From: Chlamydiales bacterium | GTDB lineage: Bacteria > Chlamydiota > Chlamydiia > Chlamydiales > JAAKFR01 | Assembly: GCA_022601445.1 (NCBI GenBank) | Contig: JAJACP010000008.1 | Span: 19,146-83,145, forward strand | Direction of reading: 5' to 3' | DNA length: 64,000 nt | In this document: piece by piece, positions 17,871 through 27,689 of the stretch | Layout of the letters: each line of letters starts with the position of its first letter | How positions within the stretch are numbered: the stretch's first letter is position 1 | The notes under the pieces: model-generated | Databases searched by the model: none | What the model saw: only the letters and a program-made list of their open reading frames with translations | Told to the model about the DNA's origin: nothing | Made by a program: the position numbers and the translations under genes

Positions 17871-19612
17871 AAGCTGTATCCGATTCCTACTTCACCAAGG
17901 TAACGGGAACTACAATCGGAATCGAAGCTCGCTTCGAAATTTCCGAAAAGATCAAAACAGCTGCAGCAGACCTCTGAGCGGAATCCAACTAGAAAAGCGG
18001 CTAGGTTTTCAGGCCCTCCCTGATCAAAATTCAGGGATTGCCCCAGAAGCTCACCGTTTATGTGAAACCCACCCACTTGATAGCGACCCAAAACTCCAAT
18101 ATAGGGCTCTAAATCCCAACAGCAACTCAGCACATAGGGAACAGCCGCTTCAAAACGGGTGGTGATCAGATCGACTGTTCGATTTCTAACTGTGAGGTTA
18201 GTCAGTGAACCCGATTCGGTATAGCAGCCAAAAAAGCCTCCCGCATAACGTAGGGTGCAACTCAGAACGGGGTGGCACCACCACCTTTCAAAAGCATGCA
18301 CCAGTGTGATTTCTGGAGAAATAAAGAAAGCATCACTGTTCGCACGCGCATCCTCTACTCCTCCAGGAGCTAAATTATTCTGCACATAACGATGATTCAC
18401 CCAGTCGAGATAGCCTAAAGCGAGCGCCACCCCGAAGTAGGTATTGCACACACACCCCTCGTAGGTCGCTCCCACAACATAGTTGTGCAGACAGGCCTTT
18501 TGCGTGGTCTTTGTGACTGTCGCCTGGCCAAAGGTCGCTCCTCCAAAAAACCCGGCGTAACCAGCGCCAAACGGAAGTGAATCACCGATTAAAAAGCCCG
18601 ATTGCCAATTGTCGTAAGCAACAGTGCGGCTGAGCGCATCGCGGTGACGGTAGCTTCCCACTCCCTGCACCCACATACCACAACCGCAGGGATCGCAGCA
18701 TCCACCCAAACGATGTCGGTAGATACTCCCCAAAACTGTGTCTGAAACGTCTGCAAGCACATCGGCTTGCATCGCCAGACCTGTGGGATCCACCACGCCT
18801 AAAACGGCGCCTACTTGAACAAAGGGAGCCGAGATCACAAGCGTACCGTAACTGCCACTACCCAGTGTGAGGGCGAGATTGAGACCTGTTTCGACACCTA
18901 AAGCTAGAGGACTCACTGTTGTTACGGCACCTTGAATATTGGAGCCTTTTAGGAGATTTAGAGTAGAATTGAATCCTCCCAATCTGATAGCCGCGGCCTG
19001 ATTACTGCGCACTGATCCTGAATTGGTCAGTATGGAGTTGGCTCCTTCCATCCGAATCCCGATGGAGCCTGTTCCACTCACACTAATCAGTCCAGAATGA
19101 CTGACAATCGCGTCTCCTTCATTAAGAAAAAATCCATCTGCAGCATTCCCTTCTGTAAAAATAGAGCCTGAATTGAAAACATGGGTTCTAAAGGCTGTAG
19201 ATGAAAGACCATTTGCATTGTCTCCTTGCGTGGAAACAATACCTCTGTTGATAATGGTGGCTCTTGTTGCCTCAATTCTAATGGCATCTGAGGTATCAGC
19301 TTGGGTCACGATGGACCCAGCATTGAAGATTTGGGCACTACCACCTGTACTCTGAACCCCAAAGGCCCCGACTCCTGTTGTTAAAATGGAGCCCAAGTTG
19401 CTGGTCCTTTGCTCCAAATCGACCATCATCACAATGGCCGTTGTACTCGTTGTTAAGCTCCCTCCCTCTTCTACAACCGCTTCATCTCCCTCTTCAGCAA
19501 GGGTAATCGGTGTTGTGGCCATTTCGCCTTTTCTAATCACATACTCAAATCCAAACGCCGGCGTCACAACAAGACAAAAAAGAGAGAAAAGCGCGACACT
19601 TTTAGAAAACAT
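17867..19612 (-). CDS. Autotransporter-like outer-membrane protein, 581 aa (tandem copy 2)
   Basis: Signal peptide MFSKSVALFSLFCLVVTPAF, then a passenger of ~290 residues built from short Asn/Gly repeats (NSGSI, NRGIVST, NAGSI patterns) typical of a beta-helix, then a C-terminal type V beta-barrel (~res. 315-581) ending GIGYSF with the terminal Phe used by BAM. Start ATG 19612 has AAGGGGG upstream and lies within the last codons of the preceding paralogue. Unusual Cys-rich stretches occur in the passenger/barrel junction (GGCCDPCGCGMW) and barrel (CVCNTY, CCWDLEPY, CCSCFDLF). It is clearly paralogous to the upstream gene over its whole length, most strongly in the barrel. Ligand unknown. Confidence 0.9.
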   Translation of the reverse strand: MFSKSVALFSLFCLVVTPAFGFEYVIRKGEMATTPITLAEEGDEAVVEEGGSLTTSTTAIVMMVDLEQRTSNLGSILTTGVGAFGVQSTGGSAQIFNAGSIVTQADTSDAIRIEATRATIINRGIVSTQGDNANGLSSTAFRTHVFNSGSIFTEGNAADGFFLNEGDAIVSHSGLISVSGTGSIGIRMEGANSILTNSGSVRSNQAAAIRLGGFNSTLNLLKGSNIQGAVTTVSPLALGVETGLNLALTLGSGSYGTLVISAPFVQVGAVLGVVDPTGLAMQADVLADVSDTVLGSIYRHRLGGCCDPCGCGMWVQGVGSYRHRDALSRTVAYDNWQSGFLIGDSLPFGAGYAGFFGGATFGQATVTKTTQKACLHNYVVGATYEGCVCNTYFGVALALGYLDWVNHRYVQNNLAPGGVEDARANSDAFFISPEITLVHAFERWWCHPVLSCTLRYAGGFFGCYTESGSLTNLTVRNRTVDLITTRFEAAVPYVLSCCWDLEPYIGVLGRYQVGGFHINGELLGQSLNFDQGGPENLAAFLVGFRSEVCCSCFDLFGNFEASFDSDCSSRYLGEVGIGYSF

Positions 19613-21425
19613 AGCCGATTCCCCCTTCACCAAGGAAGCGCGTGCTACTTTGGGTATCAAAGCTCGCTTCCAAATTCACAAAAAGATCAAAGCATGCCCA
19701 CCTGGCTTCTGAGCGGAATCCCACCAGAAAGGCAGCTAGGTTTTCAGCTCCAGGCTGGACGAGGCTCACTGGCTCTCCAAGAAGCTCGGTATCGATGCGG
19801 CACCCACCCACTTGATAACGCCCCAAAAGACCTATATAAGGCTCCCAATCCCAGCAGCACATGCAGGAATAGGGAAGTGCCGCCTCAAAACGGGCGGTGA
19901 TGAGATCCACCTCCCTGTTCTTGACTGACAGATTGGTTTGAGAGCCCGATTCGGTGTAATCTCCAAAAAAAGCCCCGGCATATCTCAAAGTGACACTTAA
20001 AACCGGCTCACGCCACCAGCCATTAAATGCATGTCCCAAAGTGATTTCTGGAGAGATAAAGAAAGCATCGAGATCGACATGGGCTTTCTCCACCCCTCCA
20101 GGCACTAGATTATTCTGAATGTAGCGTCTGTTTTCCCAGTCGAGATAGCCCAAAGCAAGTGCCATCCCCATATAGGTGTTGCAGAGGCGTGTTTCATAGG
20201 TGAAGCCGGCTACATAGTTCGTTAAGTCGGTTTTTTGTGTATTTTTGTCCACCGTTGCTTGACCATATGTCGCTCCAACAAAAACGCTGGCATATCCTGC
20301 ACTGAGAGAGACTGAACTCCCCAAAAGAAAGCCTCCTTGCCGATTATCATAGGCAACACTATCTGAGAGCGCGCCACGATGACGTGTGCTGCCGATTCCC
20401 TGAATCCAAATCCCGCACCCACACGGATCACAACAGCCGCCTAGTCGATGCTGATAAATGCCCCCGAGTACGGCATCAGAGAAATCGGCCACCAAATCTG
20501 TTTGCATGGCCAGCCCAGTGGGATCAATCACCCCCAATACAGCACCGACTTGTGCAAAGGGAGCTGAAATCGCAAGCGACCCATAGCTGCCTGAATTGAG
20601 ATTTAAGGCTAAATTTAACCCTGTTTCCACTCCGACATTAAGAGGATTACCCGCTTCGATCAATCCTTGAAGGTTTGATCCTTTAAGTAAATTCAAAGTG
20701 GGATTCGTCCCTTGTAAGGTAATGGCAGCTGCCGCTCCTTGAATGGTTCCTGAATTTGCCACAACCAGATCAACGGCATTCACACTCCCCTCGATTCCAA
20801 ACGAACCGGTTCCAATGGCCGTAATGAGACCCGTATTACGCACGCTCGTGCTAGGACCGTCAACTAAAACACCATCGCTGGCCATACCTGTTGTAGAGGC
20901 AAGCCCTGAATTTAGAACGCGAGCACGATCACGATTCACTAAAATTGCGTCTGCATTATTCCCAATAGTCAACACAGTACCTGTATTGGTCACAGTCGTA
21001 TCGATGCCGTCGCTTCTCAAACCCGCTGAAAGGTCATCTGCGGTAAAAATTGATCCAAAGTTCTCAATGATTCCATTAGCGCCCCCAACACTCAAACCAA
21101 ATGCGACCCCGCCGGCTGTCTCAATGAATCCATTGTTTCTAAGCAGAGCGTTGAGACCAGCTAAACTCTGCATTCCATGCGCTCCTACACCACTTGTTGA
21201 AATCGTTCCTTGATTTTCTGCTCTTTGGTTGTCTGCGCCCATCGCAATGGCCACAACAGCTGTGGTCATCAAAGTCCCTCTTGGTTGCACAAGAGCCTGG
21301 TCTCCATCATCTGGAAGTGTGACAGGAGTCGTCTCTGTCTCCCCAGTTTTAACAATCACAGTCACTCCATATGCTGGTAGAGCAAAAAAGCCCGCAGCAA
21401 GGCAGCAAAAAAACAGCTTATACAT
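19602..21425 (-). CDS. Autotransporter-like outer-membrane protein, 607 aa (tandem copy 1)
   Basis: Signal peptide MYKLFFCCLAAGFFALPAYG; passenger with repeated NTGT, NSGT and NQGTIST turns; barrel from about residue 340 ending GIGYVF. The junction carries GGCCDPCGCGIW and the barrel CNTYMGMAL and CMCCWDWEPYIG, as in the downstream copy. I prefer ATG 21425 (GGGGTG upstream); ATG 21437 (MGCQMYKL) is possible. Its final codons GGC TAT GTT TTC TAA contain the start ATG of the next gene, so the two are coupled. Passenger proteins of this kind are surface-exposed or released; role in host contact is inference. Confidence 0.9.
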   Translation of the reverse strand: MYKLFFCCLAAGFFALPAYGVTVIVKTGETETTPVTLPDDGDQALVQPRGTLMTTAVVAIAMGADNQRAENQGTISTSGVGAHGMQSLAGLNALLRNNGFIETAGGVAFGLSVGGANGIIENFGSIFTADDLSAGLRSDGIDTTVTNTGTVLTIGNNADAILVNRDRARVLNSGLASTTGMASDGVLVDGPSTSVRNTGLITAIGTGSFGIEGSVNAVDLVVANSGTIQGAAAAITLQGTNPTLNLLKGSNLQGLIEAGNPLNVGVETGLNLALNLNSGSYGSLAISAPFAQVGAVLGVIDPTGLAMQTDLVADFSDAVLGGIYQHRLGGCCDPCGCGIWIQGIGSTRHRGALSDSVAYDNRQGGFLLGSSVSLSAGYASVFVGATYGQATVDKNTQKTDLTNYVAGFTYETRLCNTYMGMALALGYLDWENRRYIQNNLVPGGVEKAHVDLDAFFISPEITLGHAFNGWWREPVLSVTLRYAGAFFGDYTESGSQTNLSVKNREVDLITARFEAALPYSCMCCWDWEPYIGLLGRYQVGGCRIDTELLGEPVSLVQPGAENLAAFLVGFRSEARWACFDLFVNLEASFDTQSSTRFLGEGGIGYVF

Positions 21426-21514
21426 TTGACACCCCATATGAACGAGATACTAGTAAATCTATTTTTTGGAAATAAAAGATTGAGAGCTGCTCGATAAATA
21501 GGTATAAACAAGGA

Positions 21515-22246
21515 GTGACAAAACATTTTGAAGATAAAGATGCCCTTTCGCATGTGATGGAAAAACGGGCGGAAGGAATGGTTTCCGTTTCAGAGACGCA
21601 CGGCACCGAAATGCCGGGGCATCTCTCAGCTGGAGCCGACGCCGTTCGTGAAACGTCTGTCGTGCTGCTCCTTCTTTGGCTGCTTCTAACCCTTTTGGGA
21701 CAGCCGGCCGGTGCTCCCTTAATCGCTTTTGCCTGTGGCTGGTTTGCCTGGAAAACAGGACGTAGTGGCTGGCTTGGATGGGCCAGGCTCGAAAGACTCC
21801 ATCGGCTCATCGAACAAGAAAAGTACGAAATTGAACATCACCGCCCCCAAGAAAGAGAGGAACTGGTCGCGCTTTATCAAGCTAAAGGGTTTGAAGGCAA
21901 ATTATTAGATGATGTAGTGGATGTGTTGATGGCCGACCAAGACCGCCTTCTCAAAGTGATGCTAGAAGAGGAGATGGGGCTCACCCTTCAAGTCTATGAA
22001 CATCCTCTTAAGCAAGCACTTGGGGCCGCAACGGGCTCTTTTTGCGCAGCCCTGGTCTCTCTGGCAGCCTTTTTTCTTTCTCCCTCTTATGGCATGCTAA
22101 TTGCATCCTTTCTTTTACTAGCTGGTAGCTCAGTGGTTTCAGCTGGATATGAAAAAAACCGGGTGATTCCCTCTGTGATCTGGAACATCAGCATCGGTGC
22201 CCTAGCATTTGGAGTCGCCTACTTTGTATTTCTTATAGCCGTGTGA
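21515..22246 (+). CDS. VIT1/CCC1-like membrane protein, ~243 aa
   Basis: Membrane protein with about four or five hydrophobic segments (VVLLLLWLLLTLLG; GAPLIAFACGWFAW; FCAALVSLAAFFL; LIASFLLLAGSSVV; ISIGALAFGVAYFVFLIAV). A central acidic cytosolic stretch (YEIEHHRPQEREELVALYQ ... LLKVMLEEEMGL) resembles the metal-binding module of VIT1/CCC1 Fe/Mn transporters, as does its first membrane segment region HGTEMPGHL. The start is uncertain: GTG 21515 has AAGGA directly against it, ATG 21557 is the next. It overlaps the P-type ATPase start, and this pair corresponds by position to the small membrane gene before zntA in Chlamydia. Likely metal homeostasis; direction of transport unknown. Confidence 0.75.
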   Translation: MTKHFEDKDALSHVMEKRAEGMVSVSETHGTEMPGHLSAGADAVRETSVVLLLLWLLLTLLGQPAGAPLIAFACGWFAWKTGRSGWLGWARLERLHRLIEQEKYEIEHHRPQEREELVALYQAKGFEGKLLDDVVDVLMADQDRLLKVMLEEEMGLTLQVYEHPLKQALGAATGSFCAALVSLAAFFLSPSYGMLIASFLLLAGSSVVSAGYEKNRVIPSVIWNISIGALAFGVAYFVFLIAV

Positions 22247-24207
22247 ACATGCGTAATCTATTTCCCTCAGCAACCGATGGCATTGAGCTTTTCGATGAAT
22301 TCTTTGAATCGGGACTGGAAGAGAGCGTCAGCCCCTTTCTGACTCCTGATACGCGGCTATGGGGAAAAAATGTGGGGCTTAAGAGCTCTGTTTTTTCGGC
22401 CTTTCTCCTTCTCGGCGCCTTTGTTTTCTCTTTTATCCCCGGTCAGCAGCCTCTTTCTAACCTCTTTTTGTTGCTCACCTATTTTTTTGCCGGCATTCCG
22501 GCTCTTATTGCCTCAATTGAAGATATCTTTAATCTCGAAATCAATATTGACGTGTTAATGACCCTCGCCGCTTTCCTATCGGTTCTAATCGGAAGTGGAA
22601 GAGAAGGGGGGCTACTGCTCGTTCTATTCTCGTTTTCAGGGGCGCTCGAAACAGCTGTGCGGACAAAAGCCAAAGGGGCTATTAGTTCATTGAAAAAACT
22701 GGCTCCACAAAAGGCTTTTGTCGTACAACAAGACGGCACTCTTGTAGAACGCTCTGTGCGTGACATTACTCTTGGCACGCCGATTCATGTGAAAGCGGGA
22801 GAGGTGGTCCCTCTTGATGGCACTGTCATTGAAGGCACCTCATCGGTCAATCTCGTCCATCTAACAGGTGAGAACCTGCCTCTAACCAGAACCGTGGGCG
22901 ATACGGTACCAGCCGGGGGACGCAACTTAGAAGGGGCCCTGACTCTAGAGGTCACACACACAAGCTCTGATTCCACACTTGCCCGTATCATTCAGCTCAT
23001 CACTAAAGCCCAAGAGTCCAAGCCCAAACTGCAAAGATGGCTCGATACGATTAGTAATCGTTATGCCATGACCATCATCTTCCTAGCTCTTTTATTTGCA
23101 CTGGCATTGCCCTGGTTTTTTCACATGCCTTATTTAGGTACGGAAGGATCGATCTACCGTGCTCTGGCTTTTCTGATCGCCTCTTCTCCCTGCGCGCTCA
23201 TTATAGCCATCCCCATTGCCTATTTAAGCGCGGTGAGTTGCTGCGCTAAACAGGGTATTCTTCTCAAAGGGGGCGTGATTTTGGACTCTTTTGCAAAGTG
23301 CAAGACGATCGCCATGGATAAAACTGGAACCCTCACAACAGGTGAGCTGAGTTACTTGGGTATGGAGACCGAAGCCGATCAAAACCACTTTCTTTCCATT
23401 GCCTACGCTTTAGAGCGTTCAGCTGTGCATCCGATTGCACACGCGATCACCCTTTACGCAAAAAAAGAGAGTGTACTGCCCGCTTCTATTACCGATTTTC
23501 GTTCTGTTCCAGGATATGGCCTAGAGGGAAAGTTTGGGCAGACTGCCGTGCGGATTGGAAAGCCAGAATGGATTTTACCTGCCGCACCTCACCTTACAGA
23601 CTCAGTGCACAAGATTCAGGAGCGTGGGGAGATTGTGACGGTTTTAGAAGTTGGAGAGACCCATGCGCTCTTTCGTTTCCGTGATCAACTCCGCCCGGGC
23701 ATTGTCTCGACCCTACAGAAATTGAAAGAGACGTGGCAGATGCGTGTGTTGATGCTCACGGGTGACCACGAGGCGAGCGCTCGGGTGATTGCCAAAGAGG
23801 CGGGGCTCTCTGAGTATTATGCAGATCTGCGCCCAGAAGATAAGCTAAACTACATCTCCGAAGAGGAGAATTTGGCCATGGTGGGCGACGGGATCAATGA
23901 CGCTCCCGCTCTTGCCAGGGCCTCTGTAGGAATTTCAATGGGAAAAGTGGGAAGCCGAACCGCAATCGATGCCTCTGACATTGTATTTTTGCAAGATAAC
24001 ATAGAACTGCTTGAGTGGCTGATTAAAAAATCCAATCAAGTGGTACGCATTGTGAAACAAAATGTCACCCTAGCTCTGGCAGCGATTGTGTTTGCCAGTA
24101 TGCCTGCTCTTCTCGGATGGATCCCCTTATGGCTAGCTGTGGTCTTGCATGAGGGGGGAACGGTTGTGGTGGGCCTTAACGCACTCAGATTGCTAAAGAA
24201 GGGATAG
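22243..24207 (+). CDS. zntA: Heavy-metal P1B-type ATPase (ZntA-like)
   Basis: ATP-driven metal transporter. Key motifs: HLTGENLPL (actuator), SSPCALIIAIPIAY with the transmembrane SPC metal site, DKTGTLTTG with the phosphorylated Asp, HPIAHAI (nucleotide HP motif), MLTGDHEAS and GDGINDAPALARA. 654 aa. There is no N-terminal HMA (CxxC) domain; about the first 40 residues are unrelated. Starts at GTG 22243 (GTGA overlap with the previous stop) or ATG 22249. The SPC motif fits Zn/Cd/Pb or Cu; specificity cannot be decided by eye. The gene is coupled to the VIT-like gene and lies 4 bp before the glutamate dehydrogenase gene. Confidence 0.93.
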   Translation: MNMRNLFPSATDGIELFDEFFESGLEESVSPFLTPDTRLWGKNVGLKSSVFSAFLLLGAFVFSFIPGQQPLSNLFLLLTYFFAGIPALIASIEDIFNLEINIDVLMTLAAFLSVLIGSGREGGLLLVLFSFSGALETAVRTKAKGAISSLKKLAPQKAFVVQQDGTLVERSVRDITLGTPIHVKAGEVVPLDGTVIEGTSSVNLVHLTGENLPLTRTVGDTVPAGGRNLEGALTLEVTHTSSDSTLARIIQLITKAQESKPKLQRWLDTISNRYAMTIIFLALLFALALPWFFHMPYLGTEGSIYRALAFLIASSPCALIIAIPIAYLSAVSCCAKQGILLKGGVILDSFAKCKTIAMDKTGTLTTGELSYLGMETEADQNHFLSIAYALERSAVHPIAHAITLYAKKESVLPASITDFRSVPGYGLEGKFGQTAVRIGKPEWILPAAPHLTDSVHKIQERGEIVTVLEVGETHALFRFRDQLRPGIVSTLQKLKETWQMRVLMLTGDHEASARVIAKEAGLSEYYADLRPEDKLNYISEEENLAMVGDGINDAPALARASVGISMGKVGSRTAIDASDIVFLQDNIELLEWLIKKSNQVVRIVKQNVTLALAAIVFASMPALLGWIPLWLAVVLHEGGTVVVGLNALRLLKKG

Positions 24208-24211
24208 GGAG

Positions 24212-27200
24212 ATGGATTCACAAAAAAAAGAGGCCATCCAAGAAGAAATTGAACGTTTCGAACAGGTCTATTCGTGGCTCGAACAGAGTATGCCTCCCAT
24301 TTTTTTCAAAGAGATTGAAAAAGAGTGGATTTCACTCATTGTTCACAGCCTGATGGGGTTTAAAGAGCAAGATTTCTTCTCTGAAATTCATCTAAAAAAC
24401 GCCGCGATTGCTCTTTGCATTGATAGCCCCGAGGCAGATGTGAAGATTTTGAAGAACTACCCCATGTATGGGATCAAAAACTACACGACCTACATCTCAC
24501 ACGCGCAGATTCCCTATCCTGAGATCACCGGAAATCTCCGCATAGCTACCCTCTACTTCACAGAAGCTGTGGAAAAGCCTGAGACTCCTTTGGATCCAAA
24601 GATCAGCAAAGAACTAACAAGCTTTCTGCACGCACGCAATCCTGCGTGGTCAGCAGGGGCATGCCAGCAGCTGATTGATCAGATTGACCCCCGTTTTTTA
24701 CGCAAAATGCCCAAAGAGCGACAAGTTTTGGCTGTTGAGATGTTTGAACGGGCGCAAACACGCGATCATTGTCAATATGAAGTGCAGTACGTTGAGGACT
24801 GGAAGGAGCAAAATTCTCCCTCGCTGTTTATGGTTTTGGCATGGAAAAACGTTCCCAAGCACAACTTTCTTCACCGGTTGGCACGAATTGTTTCGCAACA
24901 CGCTCTTGTGATGCGCCGAGCGAATGCGACCTACATCAAGCCTTACACCACGCAAAGCATCTTTATGCTCTCGTTTGGGGTGCACGGCAGAAAAGGAGAA
25001 GCCGCTTGGGAAGCGGCTGATATCGCCGATTTTTTACAAGAAGTGGTGACGCTTAAGTACTTTGGCTCCATGGATGGATTTGACGCCACTTTTGTCCAGC
25101 CAGGCCTACTGAGAGGGAATCTGGCCAATTTACTCCGTTCTATGACCCATTTCATCAATCAAGTGCTGCTCAACGTCGATGCCAATCTCTACAATCTAGA
25201 GAATATCGAAGAGGCTCTCTGTCGTCATCCTGAGTTAACGATGAAGTTATGCGACACTTTTGAACAGAAATTTCATCCGACACGGCACGATCTTGAAAAA
25301 TTTGAGAGTGAGCAAGAGGAGTTTCTCCAATTAGTCGAGAAGCTCGACACGGGGCATGAATTTCATGATAAAAGGCGCAAAAACATCCTCTTACAAGGGA
25401 TGAACTTCGTTACCCACATCCTGAAAACCAACTTCTATCGGAATAATAAAACAGCCTACGCCTTTAGGCTCGATCCGCATTACTTAGATCACGCCCCTTT
25501 TGAGAGAAAAAAACGCTTTCCTGAACTCCCCTATGGCATTTTTTATGTGAAAGGAATGCATTTTATGGGCTTTCACATCCGTTTTCGCGATCTATCAAGG
25601 GGGGGCTTGCGCACCATTTTTCCGGCAAAAAAAGAGCGGATGTTAGCAGAGCGTAACACGGTCTTTAGCGAGTGCTACAATCTCGCCTACACACAACAAA
25701 AGAAAAACAAAGATATTCCCGAAGGGGGCGCAAAAGGAGTGATCTTTTTAAAACCCTACGAGCGCCTTACCTCAGAAACAGAGATTTTAGCTCGAGAACT
25801 AGAGTCTGTTGGAATGGCTCCAGAAGAAATCCAAGCCCGCACAGAATCATTTAAACACGATCAAAAGCTTGAGTACCTCTACCAAACACAGCGCTCTTTC
25901 ATCAAAAATTTTCTGTCACTGATCAACTGTGAGCCAGGCGGCACTTTAAAAGCCAAGCACATCGTTGACTATCTGAAAAAACCCGAATACATCTACCTCG
26001 GCCCTGATGAGAACATGCACAACTCGATGATCGAGTGGATCGCAAACGAGAGTCAGCGCGACCACTATAGGCCTGGTGGAGCCTTTATCAGCGGCAAGCC
26101 GACAATTGGCATCAATCATAAAGAGTTTGGTGTCACGTCGCTTGGCGTTAATGTTTTTATGCATGAAATGCTCAATTACTTGAAAATTGATCCCTACACA
26201 CAACCCTTTACGGTTAAACTATCAGGGGGACCTGACGGAGATGTGGCGGGCAACCAGATCAAAAACCTACACACTTACTACCCAGACACAGCCAAGCTTG
26301 TCGCACTCACAGATGTTTCTGGAACCATCCACGATCCACACGGCCTGGATCTCAGAGCCTGTGTTGAGCTCTTTAATGAAGGAAGACCCATCCGCTTTTA
26401 CCCCCCAGAAAAACTCTCGGTGGGAGGTTTTTTACTCGATAGAGAAAATCGACGTGAGTCCACCCCCTACGCGCAGCAAACGCTTTGCTGGCACAACAGA
26501 GATGGAAATATCGTGGCCGAATGGCTCTCAGGAAATGAGATGAACGCTCTGTATCGAAACAATGTGCACCAAACGCACGCCGACATTTTCATCCCTTGCG
26601 GCGGACGGCCACGTACACTTAGGGATACCAATTACAAAGATTATTTAGATAAAACAGGGCAGCCCACCTCACAAGCCATTGTCGAAGGAGCCAATCTCTA
26701 CCTCTCCCCTTGGGCCCGCCACTACCTAGAAGATTTGGGGGTGTTAATTATCAAAGATAGTTCTGCCAATAAAGGAGGCGTGATCTGCTCCTCATTTGAA
26801 ATTCTTTGTGGACTCACACTCACCGACGATGAATTTTTAGAGTTCAAATCTGTGCTAGTAGAAGAAATTCTTGAGCGGCTTAAGCAATGCGCATTAGATG
26901 AGGCGCGTCTTCTTTTAAGCGAGCATGGGGAGGAACAAAAGCCCCTTTCCGAAATTTCAGACGATATCTCCAAGCGGATCAACTACTTCACCGATCAGTT
27001 GTTGACCTATCTTGAGACAGTCGAGCTTCCCGACAACCCCAAAGATCCTCTGATCACCTGCTTTTTGCACTACTGCCCCAAAATTCTACACGAGAAGTTC
27101 CAAGATCGGCTACTTAAGCAGGTACCTGACAACCACAAAAAAGCGGTGATCGCCTCCCATATTGCCTCTAGACTTGTCTATCGAAGAGGAATGAAGTGGT

Positions 27201-27265
27201 TCCCTACACTCATCGACATTTTACCGATTTTGCTGCACGACAAAGAGCTTATTTATCGCGTGTAG
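24212..27265 (+). CDS. Large NAD-dependent glutamate dehydrogenase (GDH2-type, 1017 aa)
   Basis: Oxidative deamination of glutamate to 2-oxoglutarate. The C-terminal half has the GDH core: LSRGGLRTIFPAKKERMLAE, IPEGGAKGVIFLKPYE with the catalytic-region Lys, KLSGGPDGDVAGNQIKNL in the NAD fold, EGANLYLSPWARHY and KDSSANKGGVICSS. The N-terminal ~430 residues are the poorly conserved regulatory region of the large ~115-kDa class, not the 50-kDa hexameric type. A GGGA precedes the ATG by 7 nt and the gap to the P-type ATPase is 4 bp, so it may be co-transcribed with metal transport. Its last 17 nt overlap a convergent gene. Confidence 0.92.
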   Translation: MDSQKKEAIQEEIERFEQVYSWLEQSMPPIFFKEIEKEWISLIVHSLMGFKEQDFFSEIHLKNAAIALCIDSPEADVKILKNYPMYGIKNYTTYISHAQIPYPEITGNLRIATLYFTEAVEKPETPLDPKISKELTSFLHARNPAWSAGACQQLIDQIDPRFLRKMPKERQVLAVEMFERAQTRDHCQYEVQYVEDWKEQNSPSLFMVLAWKNVPKHNFLHRLARIVSQHALVMRRANATYIKPYTTQSIFMLSFGVHGRKGEAAWEAADIADFLQEVVTLKYFGSMDGFDATFVQPGLLRGNLANLLRSMTHFINQVLLNVDANLYNLENIEEALCRHPELTMKLCDTFEQKFHPTRHDLEKFESEQEEFLQLVEKLDTGHEFHDKRRKNILLQGMNFVTHILKTNFYRNNKTAYAFRLDPHYLDHAPFERKKRFPELPYGIFYVKGMHFMGFHIRFRDLSRGGLRTIFPAKKERMLAERNTVFSECYNLAYTQQKKNKDIPEGGAKGVIFLKPYERLTSETEILARELESVGMAPEEIQARTESFKHDQKLEYLYQTQRSFIKNFLSLINCEPGGTLKAKHIVDYLKKPEYIYLGPDENMHNSMIEWIANESQRDHYRPGGAFISGKPTIGINHKEFGVTSLGVNVFMHEMLNYLKIDPYTQPFTVKLSGGPDGDVAGNQIKNLHTYYPDTAKLVALTDVSGTIHDPHGLDLRACVELFNEGRPIRFYPPEKLSVGGFLLDRENRRESTPYAQQTLCWHNRDGNIVAEWLSGNEMNALYRNNVHQTHADIFIPCGGRPRTLRDTNYKDYLDKTGQPTSQAIVEGANLYLSPWARHYLEDLGVLIIKDSSANKGGVICSSFEILCGLTLTDDEFLEFKSVLVEEILERLKQCALDEARLLLSEHGEEQKPLSEISDDISKRINYFTDQLLTYLETVELPDNPKDPLITCFLHYCPKILHEKFQDRLLKQVPDNHKKAVIASHIASRLVYRRGMKWFPTLIDILPILLHDKELIYRV

Positions 27266-27689
27266 GGGCAATCGCTCCCTGCACGCAAGTGCGCAATCCA
27301 TCTCCAGCGGTAAACTCCGCGCGCATTTGATAAGAGTCATCTTCCTGTAGTTCATAAATCTCATACCCTTCAAACTCTTGGTCTTTGCGCCTAAATTCCC
27401 ACGCAATCACCTGAGAGCTGATCACACCCGTCCCCACAACCTTGCCCACAATCTTATTTTCTAGTTCAATCTCAAACGCAGAGGGTGTCAGAGACGAAAC
27501 ACAAAAATGATTCCGCATCGTATCGGCAAGCCCCTCCACCACAATCTCCTGATGGAATTCAACCTTCTCTTCTTCAAGGGGGAGCACTGACCAGCGCATC
27601 GTAAAATCGAGAATATCCTCGGCCATACTGAACGTAATCTGTCCGGCTCCTTCCCATATGCCTGGGGTCAAAATAAATCGATGGGTCAT
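27249..27689 (-). CDS. Hypothetical protein, 146 aa
   Basis: Soluble, beta-strand-rich protein: FILTPGIWEGAGQITFSMAE, DFTMRWSVLPLEEEKV, SSLTPSAFEIELENKIVGKV, QMRAEFTAGDGLRTCVQG. The alternating short beta segments suggest a lipocalin/calycin-like barrel, an inference without family support. Its ATG overlaps the rodA stop (TAATG), so the two are translationally coupled, and the 3' end runs 17 nt into the convergent glutamate dehydrogenase. The GIWEGAG motif near the N-terminus may be the best search handle. Confidence 0.75.
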   Translation of the reverse strand: MTHRFILTPGIWEGAGQITFSMAEDILDFTMRWSVLPLEEEKVEFHQEIVVEGLADTMRNHFCVSSLTPSAFEIELENKIVGKVVGTGVISSQVIAWEFRRKDQEFEGYEIYELQEDDSYQMRAEFTAGDGLRTCVQGAIAPTRDK

